In this document: in pieces, positions 1-8,611 of the stretch
How positions within the stretch are numbered: the first letter of the stretch is position 1
How the letters are laid out: every line of letters starts with the position of its first letter
Assembly (NCBI RefSeq): GCF_036345915.1
Contig: NZ_CP107785.1
Coordinates: 372,001-436,000, forward strand
DNA from: Nocardia sp. NBC_00565
Lineage (GTDB): Bacteria; Actinomycetota; Actinomycetes; Mycobacteriales; Mycobacteriaceae
Reading direction: 5' to 3'
Length of the DNA stretch: 64,000 nucleotides
The notes under the pieces: model-generated
The model's database searches: none
What the model was told of the DNA's origin: nothing
Seen by the model: the letters and a program-made list of their open reading frames with translations, nothing else
Translations under genes and position numbers: made by a program

Positions 1-18
1 GGAGGGCAGGCGGATCAC

Positions 19-1752
19 ATGCACCGTGAAGGCGTGTACGGCGACGATCTGTCCGACACCGTGGTGCACCGCAGGGTTCTGCAATGGTCCACTCGCACAC
101 CGGATTCGGTGGCAATCGAGTTCGGCGACCGCCGCTTCGGTTACGCGGAACTCGGCACCGCCGCATGCCGGATCGCGGCGGGCCTGCGCCGTCAGGGTGT
201 CGGGCCCGACGTCCCGGTCGGCGTTCACCTTCCGCGTAGCGAAAGGCTCGTCATGGCGCACCTGGCCGTCCTGGCCGCCGGCGGCGCCTACCTGACCTTG
301 GATCCCTCGACACCCGACAAGGCACTCGCCGATCAGATCGCGATCGCCTCGGTGCCCGTCGTGATCACCGACCGCGCCATCCGCGACCGGCTGCCCGGCA
401 CTGTCCGAACATTGCTATTCGACGACCTTGTCGACCATCCGGCCGAGCCGCTCGCCGACTCCGTCGGCCCAGATCACTTCGCGTGCATCATGTTCACCTC
501 CGGCTCCACCGGAAAACCCAAGGCGGTCGCGATTCCGCACCGTGCGGTGGTCAATCTCGTCACCGCCCAGAACTACATGACAGTGGGACCGGAGCAGTGC
601 TACCTGCTGCACACCGCGCCCACTTTCGATCCGTCGATATTCGAGACCTGGGGCGCCTTGCTCAACGGCGGCAGGCTCGCGATCGCGCCGCCCGGACCGC
701 CTTCGGTGGGCGAATTCGCCCGCCTGGTTCGCGAGCACGGCGCGACCGCGACGTTCCTCACGCCCACCATGTTCCGGCTGATCCTGGAGGAGCAGCCGGA
801 TGCGTTGCGTCCCCTGCGCGATCTGCTGCTCGGCGGCGAGGCCATCTTCCCCGCCCACCTCGAGCTGGCTGGGCGCCACCTTCCCGACACCTCGATAATC
901 GTGGGCTACGGCCCCACCGAATCGACCGTGCTCGTCACCGCGCACGTCCAGACGAGCGCTGATCCGCTGCCTTCGGTCGTGGTCATCGGTCACGACATCA
1001 CCGGCGTCCGCACCTACATCCTCGACGAGGACCTGAACCCGGTACCCGACGGCGAGCCGGGCGAATTGTGCATCGCCGGAGCCGGACTCGCCTGTGGATA
1101 CCTCGGTGCCCCCGACCTCACCGCGGAACGGTTCGCCCCGGATCCGCACGCGACCCGACCTGGCGACCGGCTCTACCGAACCGGCGACCGCGTGCGAGCG
1201 ATCGGCTATGGCGGGATGGAGTTCCTGGGTCGTCTCGACAACCAACTCAAGATCCGGGGTCGCCGAATCGAACCCGGCGAAGTCGAGCAGGCGCTGCTGA
1301 ACCACCCCGACGTCGTCACCGCCTACGTGACCGCGGAACAGAACGACCGACGCGGCAAATACCTTGCCGCGTATGTGACGCTGCGCACCGAGTCCGCCTC
1401 CGACGACTCCGACCTGCGCAAGCACATGGCATCCACTGTCCCCGACCACCTTCGGCCCGACGTCTATGTCCTGCGCGCCGAGGCATCCGTCACCGCCCAC
1501 GGCAAACTCGACCGACGCCGCCTGCTCGATGGCGCCGCGCCGCCGAAGACACCGGGCGCCGGCCCGGCCCTGCGCACAATCGTGGTCAACGAGGACGACC
1601 AATACGCGATCTGGCCCGCCGCTCGCCCCGCGCCCGCCGGCTGGACGTCGGTCGGCCTCCCCGCGACCATCGACGAGTGCCGGGCACTTGTCCGCCGGCT
1701 CTGGTCCGATATCCGCCCTGCCCTGCGACGGCACGCCGTTCAGTCGTCGTAG
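19..1752 (+). CDS. stand-alone NRPS adenylation domain fused to a C-terminal MbtH-like domain
   Basis: This 577-residue protein should activate an amino or aryl acid as an acyl-adenylate. Visible cores are A3 (FTSGSTGKPKAV, near residue 160), A5 (GYGPTEST), A7 (YRTGDR), A8 (GRLDNQLKIRGRRIEPGEVE) and A10 (GKLDRRRL). No condensation domain and no carrier domain follow. Instead residues ~521-570 carry an MbtH-like signature: N524-E-D-D-Q-Y, W532-P, PAGW, an EC pair and W-SDIRP. MbtH-like proteins are normally separate chaperones of adenylation domains; a fusion at the C-terminus, directly after A10, is unusual. GGAGG at 1-5 precedes the ATG by 13 nt. A flavin amine oxidase gene follows 196 nt downstream. 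The substrate cannot be read with confidence, and the carrier partner is not adjacent. Confidence 0.85.
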   Translation: MHREGVYGDDLSDTVVHRRVLQWSTRTPDSVAIEFGDRRFGYAELGTAACRIAAGLRRQGVGPDVPVGVHLPRSERLVMAHLAVLAAGGAYLTLDPSTPDKALADQIAIASVPVVITDRAIRDRLPGTVRTLLFDDLVDHPAEPLADSVGPDHFACIMFTSGSTGKPKAVAIPHRAVVNLVTAQNYMTVGPEQCYLLHTAPTFDPSIFETWGALLNGGRLAIAPPGPPSVGEFARLVREHGATATFLTPTMFRLILEEQPDALRPLRDLLLGGEAIFPAHLELAGRHLPDTSIIVGYGPTESTVLVTAHVQTSADPLPSVVVIGHDITGVRTYILDEDLNPVPDGEPGELCIAGAGLACGYLGAPDLTAERFAPDPHATRPGDRLYRTGDRVRAIGYGGMEFLGRLDNQLKIRGRRIEPGEVEQALLNHPDVVTAYVTAEQNDRRGKYLAAYVTLRTESASDDSDLRKHMASTVPDHLRPDVYVLRAEASVTAHGKLDRRRLLDGAAPPKTPGAGPALRTIVVNEDDQYAIWPAARPAPAGWTSVGLPATIDECRALVRRLWSDIRPALRRHAVQSS

Positions 1753-1948
1753 CGGCAGAGTTCGATCAGTGTGCCTGGGAACAGCGCCGGGCAGGCTCGC
1801 CGCCAGGATTGCTATAGAATTGCTGGATAATTGGACGGTCGAGCCTGATCGAGGGCGATTTTGCACCCGTTGTGTCGAGGGTGCGGTAAGCAGTGCGCGC
1901 GACCGCACGGCGGCCTTGCGCGGAACTTCAACACGAGGGCGGCGCGCC

Positions 1949-3334
1949 ATGACAGACGTCGACTATTGCGTAGTTGGTGGGGGATTTGCCGGATTGACGG
2001 CCGCGCTGCGGCTGAAACAGGCGGGTCGATCGGTGGCGCTGCTGGAAGCTCGCGACCGGCTCGGCGGGCGCACGTTCACCGAAGTGCGCGCGGACGGGTC
2101 CTGGATCGATCGTGGTGGCGCCTGGATAGGGCCGGGGCAGGACCGGATCTATGCATTGATGAACGAGTTCGGGGTAGCGAGTTACCAGCAGTACACCGAC
2201 GGCGAGGCCATGATGGTGGTCGACGGCAAGCAACACCGCTACACGGGCACGATCCCGTGGACGATGAGCCCCTGGGCGGCGATGAACCTCGGTGCGGTGT
2301 TTCTCGAGCTGGGACATATGTGCAAGTCGATTCCCCTCGAAGCTCCGTGGACAGCGAAGAATGCCGACAAGTGGGATCGGATCAGCCTGGCGCATTGGCT
2401 GGATGGCAATACCCTGTCCAAGCCCGCCCATGAGCTCCTCGAGACCGCGATCGCCGGCTGCTACACCTCCGACGCCTCGGAGGTGTCATTGCTTTTTGTG
2501 CTGTACCAGATGGCGTCGGGGGGCGGGCCCGGCTTCGTCTTGGGAGTCAAGGACAGCGCCCAGGATGCTCGACCGGTCGGGGGCATGGGTGCCATCTCGC
2601 GCCCGATGGCCGCCGAGATCGGTGATTCGATCCACCTGTCGCAGCCGGTCCGGCACATCCAGCAGGACGCCGACGGAGTGGCGGTACGCTCCGACGAGTT
2701 GATCGTGCGCGCACGCCGGGTGATCGTGGCGGTTCCCCTGGCGATTGCAAGCCAGATTCTTTACGAACCGATGCTGCCGGTCGATCGATCGTTCCTGCAT
2801 CAACGGATGCCGAGCGGCTCGATCGTCAAGATCGCCGTCGTGTATGACGAACCGTTCTGGCGTAGCGACGGGTTGTCGGGGCAATCGGCCGCACCGGGAT
2901 CGCCCGCAACCATCACCATCGATGCCTGCACCGACACCGGGCGACCCGGGGTCATGTGCGTCATCACCGAGGGGCCCATCGCGCGGCAGATCGGACAACT
3001 CGATGCGGCCGAACGGAGGACGGCGATCCTCGGTGCACTCGTCGAGCGGTTCGGCGATAAGGCCGGCTCTCCCATCGACTACATCGAGCAGAACTGGAGT
3101 GTTGAGCGCTATTCCGGTGGCGGGATGCTCAGTCACGCACCAACCGGTGTGCTGACACAGTTCGGTCATGCCCTGCGCAAACCTTGTGGCCGCGTCCACT
3201 GGGCCGGAACCGAGAGCTCTGCCGTCATGTGTGGTTGGGTCGATGGAGCCATTCGCTCGGGCGAGCGGGCAGCCAGCGAAGTAATGGAATACGAAACCGT
3301 GACCATGGCCGGCGGAAGGTCAGCTGATCGTTGA
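1949..3334 (+). CDS. flavin-dependent amine oxidase (monoamine oxidase family)
   Basis: Predicted 461-residue FAD enzyme that would oxidise an amine to an imine/aldehyde with oxygen. It has an N-terminal dinucleotide-binding motif (VVGGGFAG), the adenosine-binding acidic strand followed by ARDRLGGRT, and a C-terminal flavin block (GRVHWAGTES, then DGAIRSGERAA). In mammalian MAO a cysteine in the SGGC motif binds FAD covalently; here the matching motif is YSGGGM near residue 390, so FAD should be bound non-covalently. The chosen ATG has GAGGG at 1935-1939, 9 nt upstream. The frame is open further upstream, but it runs through the preceding gene and that extension has no homology. It may work with the upstream adenylation protein, but only proximity supports that. 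Confidence 0.85.
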   Translation: MTDVDYCVVGGGFAGLTAALRLKQAGRSVALLEARDRLGGRTFTEVRADGSWIDRGGAWIGPGQDRIYALMNEFGVASYQQYTDGEAMMVVDGKQHRYTGTIPWTMSPWAAMNLGAVFLELGHMCKSIPLEAPWTAKNADKWDRISLAHWLDGNTLSKPAHELLETAIAGCYTSDASEVSLLFVLYQMASGGGPGFVLGVKDSAQDARPVGGMGAISRPMAAEIGDSIHLSQPVRHIQQDADGVAVRSDELIVRARRVIVAVPLAIASQILYEPMLPVDRSFLHQRMPSGSIVKIAVVYDEPFWRSDGLSGQSAAPGSPATITIDACTDTGRPGVMCVITEGPIARQIGQLDAAERRTAILGALVERFGDKAGSPIDYIEQNWSVERYSGGGMLSHAPTGVLTQFGHALRKPCGRVHWAGTESSAVMCGWVDGAIRSGERAASEVMEYETVTMAGGRSADR

Positions 3335-3384
3335 AGCCCTTCTGCGACGGGACTATTCGGTTTTGCGGCAGATCGAGGGCGCAG

Positions 3385-3969
3385 TTAGTGGGTCAGCCCG
3401 CGGAGCAGGGTGTCGACCATCCGTTCGGCGTGGTCGTCGTCGAGGGGCTGGCGGGTGAGTAGGGCGCGGAAGTGAAGGGGCGCGATCAGCAGTTCCAGGG
3501 TCAGCGTCGGGTCGGTGTCGCGGGGGAGGTCGCCGCGGTCGACGGCGCGGTCGATCATGACGCGGGCCAGCTCGAGGCGGGATTCCCAGAACTGCGCACG
3601 GCTGGCGGCCAGGGTTTCGTCGTCGTCGGAAGTGGCCATCGCGCGCGCGAGGGCTTTACCCAGCGGGCTGTCGAGGTATGTCGATACCGACCGCAAGAAG
3701 GTGCGGAGGTCTTCGCGCAGGGTCCCGGTGTCGGGGACCGGTAGCTCGCGCTGGCTGTAGGCGAGCAGGGCGTCCATGACCAGCTGCTCGCGAGTGCCCC
3801 ACCGTCGGTAGATCGAGGTTTCGTGCACTCCGGCCTGTCGGGCGACCTCGGCGACGCTGACCCCGTCGGGGCCGTGCTCGGCGAGTGCTTGCAACGCCGC
3901 GTCGAGCACGGCTTGGCGAACGCGGGCGGATCGGCCCCCGGTGCGGCGTCGCACTGCTTGCTCGGTCAT
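3385..3969 (-). CDS. TetR/AcrR family transcriptional regulator
   Basis: A 194-residue repressor-type protein. The N-terminal helix-turn-helix reads GVSVAEVARQAGVHETSIYRRWGTREQLV (quoted in part: VAEVARQAGV, SIYRRW), the usual TetR pattern around residues 38-62, followed by an all-helical ligand-binding domain. It is divergent from the hydrolase/cyclase pair at 4096-6119, and the 126-nt gap between them holds two copies of a palindrome built on CTTGCGTT (see separate entries). Classic TetR logic would be repression of itself and of the neighbouring pair, relieved by a substrate or product of those enzymes. The regulator assignment is strong; the ligand is unknown. Confidence 0.9.
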   Translation of the reverse strand: MTEQAVRRRTGGRSARVRQAVLDAALQALAEHGPDGVSVAEVARQAGVHETSIYRRWGTREQLVMDALLAYSQRELPVPDTGTLREDLRTFLRSVSTYLDSPLGKALARAMATSDDDETLAASRAQFWESRLELARVMIDRAVDRGDLPRDTDPTLTLELLIAPLHFRALLTRQPLDDDHAERMVDTLLRGLTH

Positions 3970-3999
3970 CGGACCACCCTCTCACGCACCCTCCACATT

Positions 4000-4022
4000 T
4001 TAATGCAGAAACCTTGCGTTAA
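4000..4022. promoter_or_regulatory. putative TetR operator, imperfect copy (O1)
   Basis: Left arm TTAATGCAGA (4000-4009), 3-nt spacer, right arm CTTGCGTTAA (4013-4022). The right arm is identical to the core of the downstream operator; the left arm has three mismatches to TTAACGCAAG. It lies just upstream of the tetR start and would allow autoregulation. Confidence 0.55.
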
Positions 4023-4045
4023 GTGAGGCGGCTGCCGTAGGCTCC

Positions 4046-4070
4046 ATAAACGCAAGCAACTTGCGTTAAT
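4046..4070. promoter_or_regulatory. putative TetR operator, near-perfect palindrome (O2)
   Basis: Arms ATAAACGCAAG and CTTGCGTTAAT (one mismatch in 11) separated by CAA. Spacing equals that of O1. It ends 25 nt before the hydrolase start, so a bound repressor would block that promoter or early transcription. Arm length and symmetry are typical of TetR-family sites. Confidence 0.7.
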
Positions 4071-4095
4071 TGTATGGGGCGTCAAAGGAGTCGCG

Positions 4096-5169
4096 ATGTC
4101 GTATCAATGGCCACTGGATCCCGCCGATCTGTTCGGTGAGCGGTATCCGCAAATGGTCAACACCGGTCTGCCCGCCGCCGATGTGGACGGTGTTCGCGCG
4201 GCTATTACCGATATGTGGCCCGACGCCCCCGGTGGTTGGGTCCGCGAATGGTCGGAGTTGGCGACCCGCTACGCGGGGTCGGGGCAACACGATCTGGCGG
4301 CGCTGGCCTACGGGTGGGCGAAGTTCCCGACCCTGGTCGATGCGGCCAAACGCGCCGCGCTGGCCAACCAGCTCACCCAATATCAGCTCGCCGCACCCAC
4401 TTTCGGCGTGGACTTCGACCGCCGTGTGCTGGAGCTGCCCTATCGGGACACCACCACCGCGGTGCCGGTGCACCTGTTCACTCCCGCCGACCTGCCCGCG
4501 AATTCGCCGGTGCTTCTCGCCAGCGGTGGGGTCGATTCCTGGAAGATGGACATGCACGCGATGTTCGTGGCGGCCGCAATGCGGCTGCGGGTGCGGGTGC
4601 TGGCCTTCGACATCGCAGGCACCGGCGAGTCGGCGATCCCGATGACCTCCGACGGCGGCGCTCATATGGTGCGCGAACTCGTCGGCTACGCCCGCACTCT
4701 CGGCAACGGCGTCGTGGCCCACCTCGGTGTCTCGATGGGCGGACACTACTCGGCGCGCTCCGGCCTCGCCGGGGAGGTCGACGCCGCCATCGTGTTGGGT
4801 GGGCCCGTCGAAGAAGCCTTCACAGGTGCGGGGCCGAGTCATTTCGGTATGGACGGCATCATCGGCAACGCGTTGGGTTTCGACCACCGCCCCACCCGCG
4901 ACGAACTGTCCGCGCGTTTCGCCGCATTCTCCCTTCGCCCTCTGCTCGACCAAGACACCAACGCCCCGATGTTGATCGTCAACGGTGCCGAGGACGTCCA
5001 TGTCCCTCAACACGACACCCTCGTGTTCCAGGGGCGTCGTGACACCGATGTCCATTTGATCCCTGACACCGGGCACTGTGCGATCACCAAACTGCCCGAG
5101 GTTGTTCCGATGATGCTCGGCTGGCTCGAACACACCCTCAACACCGTTGCACCGAAGGCACATTCGTGA
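4096..5169 (+). CDS. alpha/beta hydrolase (FrsA/dihydropseudooxynicotine hydrolase-like)
   Basis: A 357-residue hydrolase with a helical N-terminal cap (about residues 1-105) before the alpha/beta core, as in the FrsA, Ayg1 and 2,6-dihydropseudooxynicotine hydrolase group, some of which cleave C-C bonds. The triad can be read as S213 in GVSMGG, D300 in NGAEDVHVP and H327 in DTGHCA. No signal peptide is visible, so it should be cytoplasmic. AAAGGAG precedes the ATG. Its stop overlaps the GTG start of the next gene by 4 nt, so both are probably translated together under control of the divergent TetR. The pair suggests catabolism of an aromatic or cyclic ketone-type compound; the substrate is not deducible. 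Confidence 0.8.
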   Translation: MSYQWPLDPADLFGERYPQMVNTGLPAADVDGVRAAITDMWPDAPGGWVREWSELATRYAGSGQHDLAALAYGWAKFPTLVDAAKRAALANQLTQYQLAAPTFGVDFDRRVLELPYRDTTTAVPVHLFTPADLPANSPVLLASGGVDSWKMDMHAMFVAAAMRLRVRVLAFDIAGTGESAIPMTSDGGAHMVRELVGYARTLGNGVVAHLGVSMGGHYSARSGLAGEVDAAIVLGGPVEEAFTGAGPSHFGMDGIIGNALGFDHRPTRDELSARFAAFSLRPLLDQDTNAPMLIVNGAEDVHVPQHDTLVFQGRRDTDVHLIPDTGHCAITKLPEVVPMMLGWLEHTLNTVAPKAHS

Positions 5170-6119
5170 CCGATACCGACACCCTGACCGACTACATCGC
5201 CCGCTACAGCCGCTGGGGCCGCTGGGGTGAGGACGATCAGCTGGGCGCGATGAACCTCGTCGGGCGCGAACAGGTGCGCGCTGCAGCAGCGCTGATCCGC
5301 GACGGCCAGATCATTTCGCTGACCCTGCCCTACGACCAGGCCGGACCGCAGCCCGGTGGTTTGCGCTCCAACCCGCAACTGGTCACCACTGCCACCGGCA
5401 CCGATCATCTGGCCGGAGCCCAGGAGAAGGTCCTGTCGGCGTTCGGCCCCACCGGCGGGTTCGGGTTCTCCGACGACATGATCGTCATGGGTACTCAATG
5501 CGGCACCCAATGGGATGCGCTGTCGCACATCTTCTACCAGGGCAAGATGTGGAACGGCTACAGCGCCGCCGAACACACCTCCCACGGCGCGGCCCGCAAC
5601 GGCATCCAGCACTGGACCGACCGCATGGTCTTACGCGCGGTACTGGTCGACCTGCCGGTACGTCGCGGGCTCGCCAGCCTGGAGCCCGGCTACGCGATCA
5701 CCGTCGAAGACCTCGACGACACGCTGACCGCTCAGGGTGTCTCCGTGCAGCCGGGGGACGCGCTGATCGTGCGGACCGGACAGCTCGGCGTGCGCCGCGG
5801 AAACTGGGATGACTACGCTGGCGGCGCCGCACCCGGCCTGTCTCTGCATACCGTGCCCTGGCTCTACGAGCACGAGGTCGCCGCCGTCGCCACCGACACC
5901 TGGGGTGTGGAGGTGCGTCCCAATGAGATCGAAGCCTTCCAGCCCTGGCATCAAGTCGCGCTGGTGCACATGGGGCTCGCGGTCGGGGAAATGTTCGACC
6001 TGGACGCGTTGTCGGTGGCGTGCGCCGCCGATCGCCGCTATGAATTCATGCTCGCCGCCGCCCCGCTGCCGATCACCGGTGCGGTCGGCTCTCCGGTCGC
6101 GGCGGTTGCGATCCGATGA
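5166..6119 (+). CDS. cyclase-family (kynurenine formamidase-like) metal hydrolase
   Basis: A 317-residue member of the Cyclase family (kynurenine formamidase, isatin hydrolase). The usual metal motif HxGTHxDxPxH appears as QCGTQWDALSH around residues 110-120, a variant in which the first two histidines are glutamines; similar Q forms are common in one actinobacterial and fungal branch. Further family-like stretches are VLVDLP and GDALIVRTG. It starts at a GTG inside the stop of the preceding hydrolase gene. With the hydrolase it probably forms a two-step ring-opening or lactone/amide cleavage route regulated by the TetR upstream. Its exact reaction is unknown. Confidence 0.8.
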   Translation: MTDTDTLTDYIARYSRWGRWGEDDQLGAMNLVGREQVRAAAALIRDGQIISLTLPYDQAGPQPGGLRSNPQLVTTATGTDHLAGAQEKVLSAFGPTGGFGFSDDMIVMGTQCGTQWDALSHIFYQGKMWNGYSAAEHTSHGAARNGIQHWTDRMVLRAVLVDLPVRRGLASLEPGYAITVEDLDDTLTAQGVSVQPGDALIVRTGQLGVRRGNWDDYAGGAAPGLSLHTVPWLYEHEVAAVATDTWGVEVRPNEIEAFQPWHQVALVHMGLAVGEMFDLDALSVACAADRRYEFMLAAAPLPITGAVGSPVAAVAIR

Positions 6120-6428
6120 CCCCATCCCTGCTGGCCCAGTGCGGCCCCGTTGGGTGGTGTGCCAATGTTCGTGGTGTCCCGCGATGCCGAGATCCAGATC
6201 GGCCGTTCCGGCGACGCGGCCAGCCCCAGCTTCAAGGCGCGCGTCTGCCTCGAAGTGTCGACGCGCACGCGCTGGCCGGCAAGTATGGCCCGCACTTCGC
6301 CGGCAACGTCGCGCACCTTCTGTAGCGGCCGCTCGAAGGTTGTCGTGCACTCGCGACAACCGGAGGGTGGGCGAAGTCAAGCCCTGAGTGTGCTGGTAGA
6401 CGCTCTGGTGCGCCGAGAAGATAATGCC
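6120..6428. other. gene-free stretch with a perfect inverted repeat
   Basis: No convincing gene is visible here. Short open frames exist on both strands but lack family resemblance. The one structured element is the 24-bp inverted repeat at 6338-6361. The stretch may be decayed coding DNA or the leader of the small membrane protein that follows. Confidence 0.4.
6338..6361. promoter_or_regulatory. inverted repeat, possible operator or stem-loop
   Basis: Perfect arms GGTTGTCG and CGACAACC separated by 8 nt. It sits 219 nt after the cyclase stop and 67 nt before the small membrane protein gene. There is no T-tract, so an operator is as likely as a terminator. Confidence 0.4.
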
Positions 6429-6992
6429 GTGAATATTGTTCTGCGGAATGCGCCCTGGTGGGCTCTGTCGATTTATTTCGGTGTCGTATTCGCCGTCTGG
6501 ATGGCGATCCTATGGCCGATCATGAGCCACGAAAATTCGAGCGGTGGGGCCGGCGGCGCCACCGTCGCGGCGATAGTCGGCGGGATCCTGTTCGGGGCAA
6601 TCATGGGACCGATCACCGCACGCCAGTTTCGGGAATTGAACTCTGTCATCGGCCCGCTTTCGAACAGCGCCTATCGGTCGGCCAGGCGCGCAGCGGTACG
6701 TGGACCTGTACCGTCCGACCCCGAGATCCGGCGCGCGGCAATGGCGCTCGCCATCCGCGGATCGGATCGACTGAGACGCCGCGGCAGATGGACATATGGA
6801 ACGCTAGCGATCATCGAAGCGATCATCGCCGTTTCGTACGCATACCGAGCCGTCACGTCGTCAGCGTGGTATTGGGGTCAGGCAACACTTTTCGCCCTTT
6901 TGACGGCCGCAATGCTGTATCCGCTGTGGTTGCGCGGACAGCTCGAGCGTCGGATCGAGCTGTTGAGGTCGAGCCGGGCTCCGGTCGTGTAG
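6429..6992 (+). CDS. hypothetical membrane protein with about four TM segments
   Basis: A 187-residue protein of unknown function. Hydrophobic segments are visible near the N-terminus (WWALSIYFGVVFAVWMAILW), after a Gly-rich turn (VAAIVGGILFGAIMGPI), and as two C-terminal helices (LAIIEAIIAVSYAYRAV; LFALLTAAMLYPLWL). A basic cytoplasmic loop (RSARRAAVRG, RRRGRW) separates the two pairs. The GTG start is chosen because GAGAAG lies about 8 nt upstream and the hydrophobic protein begins there; the upstream in-frame stretch looks non-coding. No partner is evident. Confidence 0.55.
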   Translation: MNIVLRNAPWWALSIYFGVVFAVWMAILWPIMSHENSSGGAGGATVAAIVGGILFGAIMGPITARQFRELNSVIGPLSNSAYRSARRAAVRGPVPSDPEIRRAAMALAIRGSDRLRRRGRWTYGTLAIIEAIIAVSYAYRAVTSSAWYWGQATLFALLTAAMLYPLWLRGQLERRIELLRSSRAPVV

Positions 6993-7181
6993 CTGACCGT
7001 GCGGCGGGCGGCGGCGGTGGACTCCCCGCCAACACGACACGCGACGGCCGGCCGCAGCCATGCACGTCGAGTCGCACGCGGTTGGGACAGATACCGCCAC
7101 AACAAGTTCCGCCGATCCGGATCGCTTTGGCGTGCACCAGCGGGCGGTACGCCGAGCCTGTCTCTGTGGCACGACGCGTGG

Positions 7182-8048
7182 TCACCGCCCCGACTGCGCC
7201 GCGGCCGCGCGGCTGTCGAGCTGTGCCAGCGTCAGTGGATGGCGCGGTGCGGAATCCAGGACCGTGCTCGATCGGATGCGCAGACGGTCGTCGACATGCA
7301 GTAGCTCGCCCGGTGCCAGTGCCCGCCAGCCCGGGTCTTCGTCGGTGCGCTCGCTGGCCACGACGACCGCCGGGAATTCGCTCAGGTGTCCGCTGCGCGT
7401 TCGGATCCCGGCCCGCCCGGCCTGGTCCAGATGCCGAGCGCCTTGCGGGCCGCCTGCCGCGCGTTCGAGGACGTAAAGGCTGTGCGTGTCGGGGTATCGG
7501 AGTGCCCATAGGTTCGTTGCCGTGATGAGCACCAGGTTGAGGGCGTAGACCGGCAGCCGGTCCGCGATCCACCGGACCGCGTCGGTGATCCCGGCGGTGA
7601 CGTCGCCGGCGTGCCGGTCGGTGCGTTGGGTGATCAGGGCGAAGAACCGTTCGGAATCGGTATCGCCGTGCACCAGATCGAGGTAGTCACCGAGTTCGGA
7701 GTCCAATTCGTCGAGGTCCTGCAGCACACCGTTGTGCGCGAACAGGCGGCCACGTTGTTCGAACGGGTGCGTGTTACGAGGTTGCAGCCCGCCTGTGGTG
7801 GCATAGCGGATGTGCGCGACGAACGTCATCGATTCTCGTTCGCGCGCCTCCCGAGCGAATTGAACGTCCTCGTACGCGGCGATCGGTTGTTTCTCCACCA
7901 GCGGGGCCCCATCGGCGGTGAAGGTGCCCAACCCGACGCCGTCGGGTTCGCGTCTGCTCTGTATCGCCAGACTGTCCGGTGCGTCCAGCAACCAGAATGT
8001 GGCCCGCACTCGCTGCGGTGCGGCCGACAAACCGAACAAGCGACACAT
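7182..8048 (-). CDS. class II glutamine amidotransferase (YafJ/EgtC-like)
   Basis: A 288-residue Ntn-type glutaminase. The nucleophile Cys2 is exposed after Met removal (MCRLFGLSA). Family features are VAHIRYATTGG, the NTHPF stretch and FAHNGVL. It would hydrolyse glutamine to supply ammonia, but no synthase domain is attached, so the acceptor is unknown. YafJ-like proteins are common stand-alone enzymes; EgtC of ergothioneine synthesis is a relative, but no egt genes are near. It is convergent with nothing in particular and has a DadA remnant upstream on the other strand. Confidence 0.85.
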   Translation of the reverse strand: MCRLFGLSAAPQRVRATFWLLDAPDSLAIQSRREPDGVGLGTFTADGAPLVEKQPIAAYEDVQFAREARERESMTFVAHIRYATTGGLQPRNTHPFEQRGRLFAHNGVLQDLDELDSELGDYLDLVHGDTDSERFFALITQRTDRHAGDVTAGITDAVRWIADRLPVYALNLVLITATNLWALRYPDTHSLYVLERAAGGPQGARHLDQAGRAGIRTRSGHLSEFPAVVVASERTDEDPGWRALAPGELLHVDDRLRIRSSTVLDSAPRHPLTLAQLDSRAAAAQSGR

Positions 8049-8111
8049 GGGACTCCTGCCTGGGCGTTGTCCGCGTGTGATGAGTGTCCTGCGATCGTAG
8101 TCCCCGGCGTG

Positions 8112-8306
8112 ATGGCAGGTCGGTTCCCCCGGGCGGGCAATGGCCTGGCCGACACCGAGTGCGGTCAGGAACTCGCGCGCGGCACGCTCGGCAGCGGCCA
8201 GGTCGAGGTGTTCCCCGGAGCAATCGAATGGGACACCGCGCGATACCGGACCGGGCTACGCCCGATGACACCTGACGGGCCGCCGCTGATCGGGCTGGGC
8301 AGCTAG
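8112..8306 (+). pseudogene. remnant of D-amino-acid dehydrogenase (DadA) C-terminal region
   Basis: A 64-codon open stretch ending in YRTGLRPMTPDGPPLIG. This matches the highly conserved GLRPMTPDG(x)PxIG block of DadA/glycine oxidase-type flavoenzymes. The preceding residues (ELARGTLGSG, VEVFPGAIEWD) also fit. The reading stops two residues after the block, and the conserved C-terminal NTGHGxxGW region and the whole FAD-binding half are missing, so this is a gene relic. Confidence 0.6.
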
Positions 8307-8347
8307 GCGGAGGTATGCCTATCGCTGATCTGCCGGCCAGCGGGCGA

Positions 8348-8611
8348 TCACGAACTGGGTTGGGGCACATCGACGTGGCAGTTGTCGACTTTCGGGTTCA
8401 TGCCGAGGTAGTTGAGCGGTCCGGCGAGGATGGTGACCGCGATGGTTCCGGTGCTCGCGCAGTTGGTCGGTTGGCTGTCGTAGTAGTGCCGTTGCCCAGC
8501 GGCGATGGCGCCGATGATCAGCCACACGAACACCAGCACCATGAGGAGGCTGGTCTTTCTCGAGCGGCTTCCTCGGTACATTCGCCTGCTGTTGTTGGCG
8601 TACGTTCTCAT
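8348..8611 (-). CDS. small conserved actinobacterial membrane/secreted protein
   Basis: An 87-residue protein with one hydrophobic segment (LLMVLVFVWLIIGAIAAGQ, around residues 22-40) after a basic N-terminus, then an exterior part with two cysteines (TNCASTGT and DNCHVDVPQPS). The pattern GAIAAGQRHYY ... TIAVTILAGPLNYLGMNPKV is one I recognise from small actinobacterial proteins without known function. GGAG lies 8 nt before the chosen ATG. The two cysteines could form a disulfide outside the membrane. Confidence 0.7.
   Translation of the reverse strand: MRTYANNSRRMYRGSRSRKTSLLMVLVFVWLIIGAIAAGQRHYYDSQPTNCASTGTIAVTILAGPLNYLGMNPKVDNCHVDVPQPSS

Noticed and set aside
415..1950. Long reverse-strand open frame (511 codons) opposite the adenylation gene
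   Set aside because: Composition is that of a GC-rich antisense shadow (Arg/Gly/Val-rich, no motif), and the forward frame carries clear A-domain cores.
6116..6325. Small forward and reverse frames in the 6120-6428 gap as genes
   Set aside because: No ribosome binding site, motif or conserved look; not enough to call a gene.
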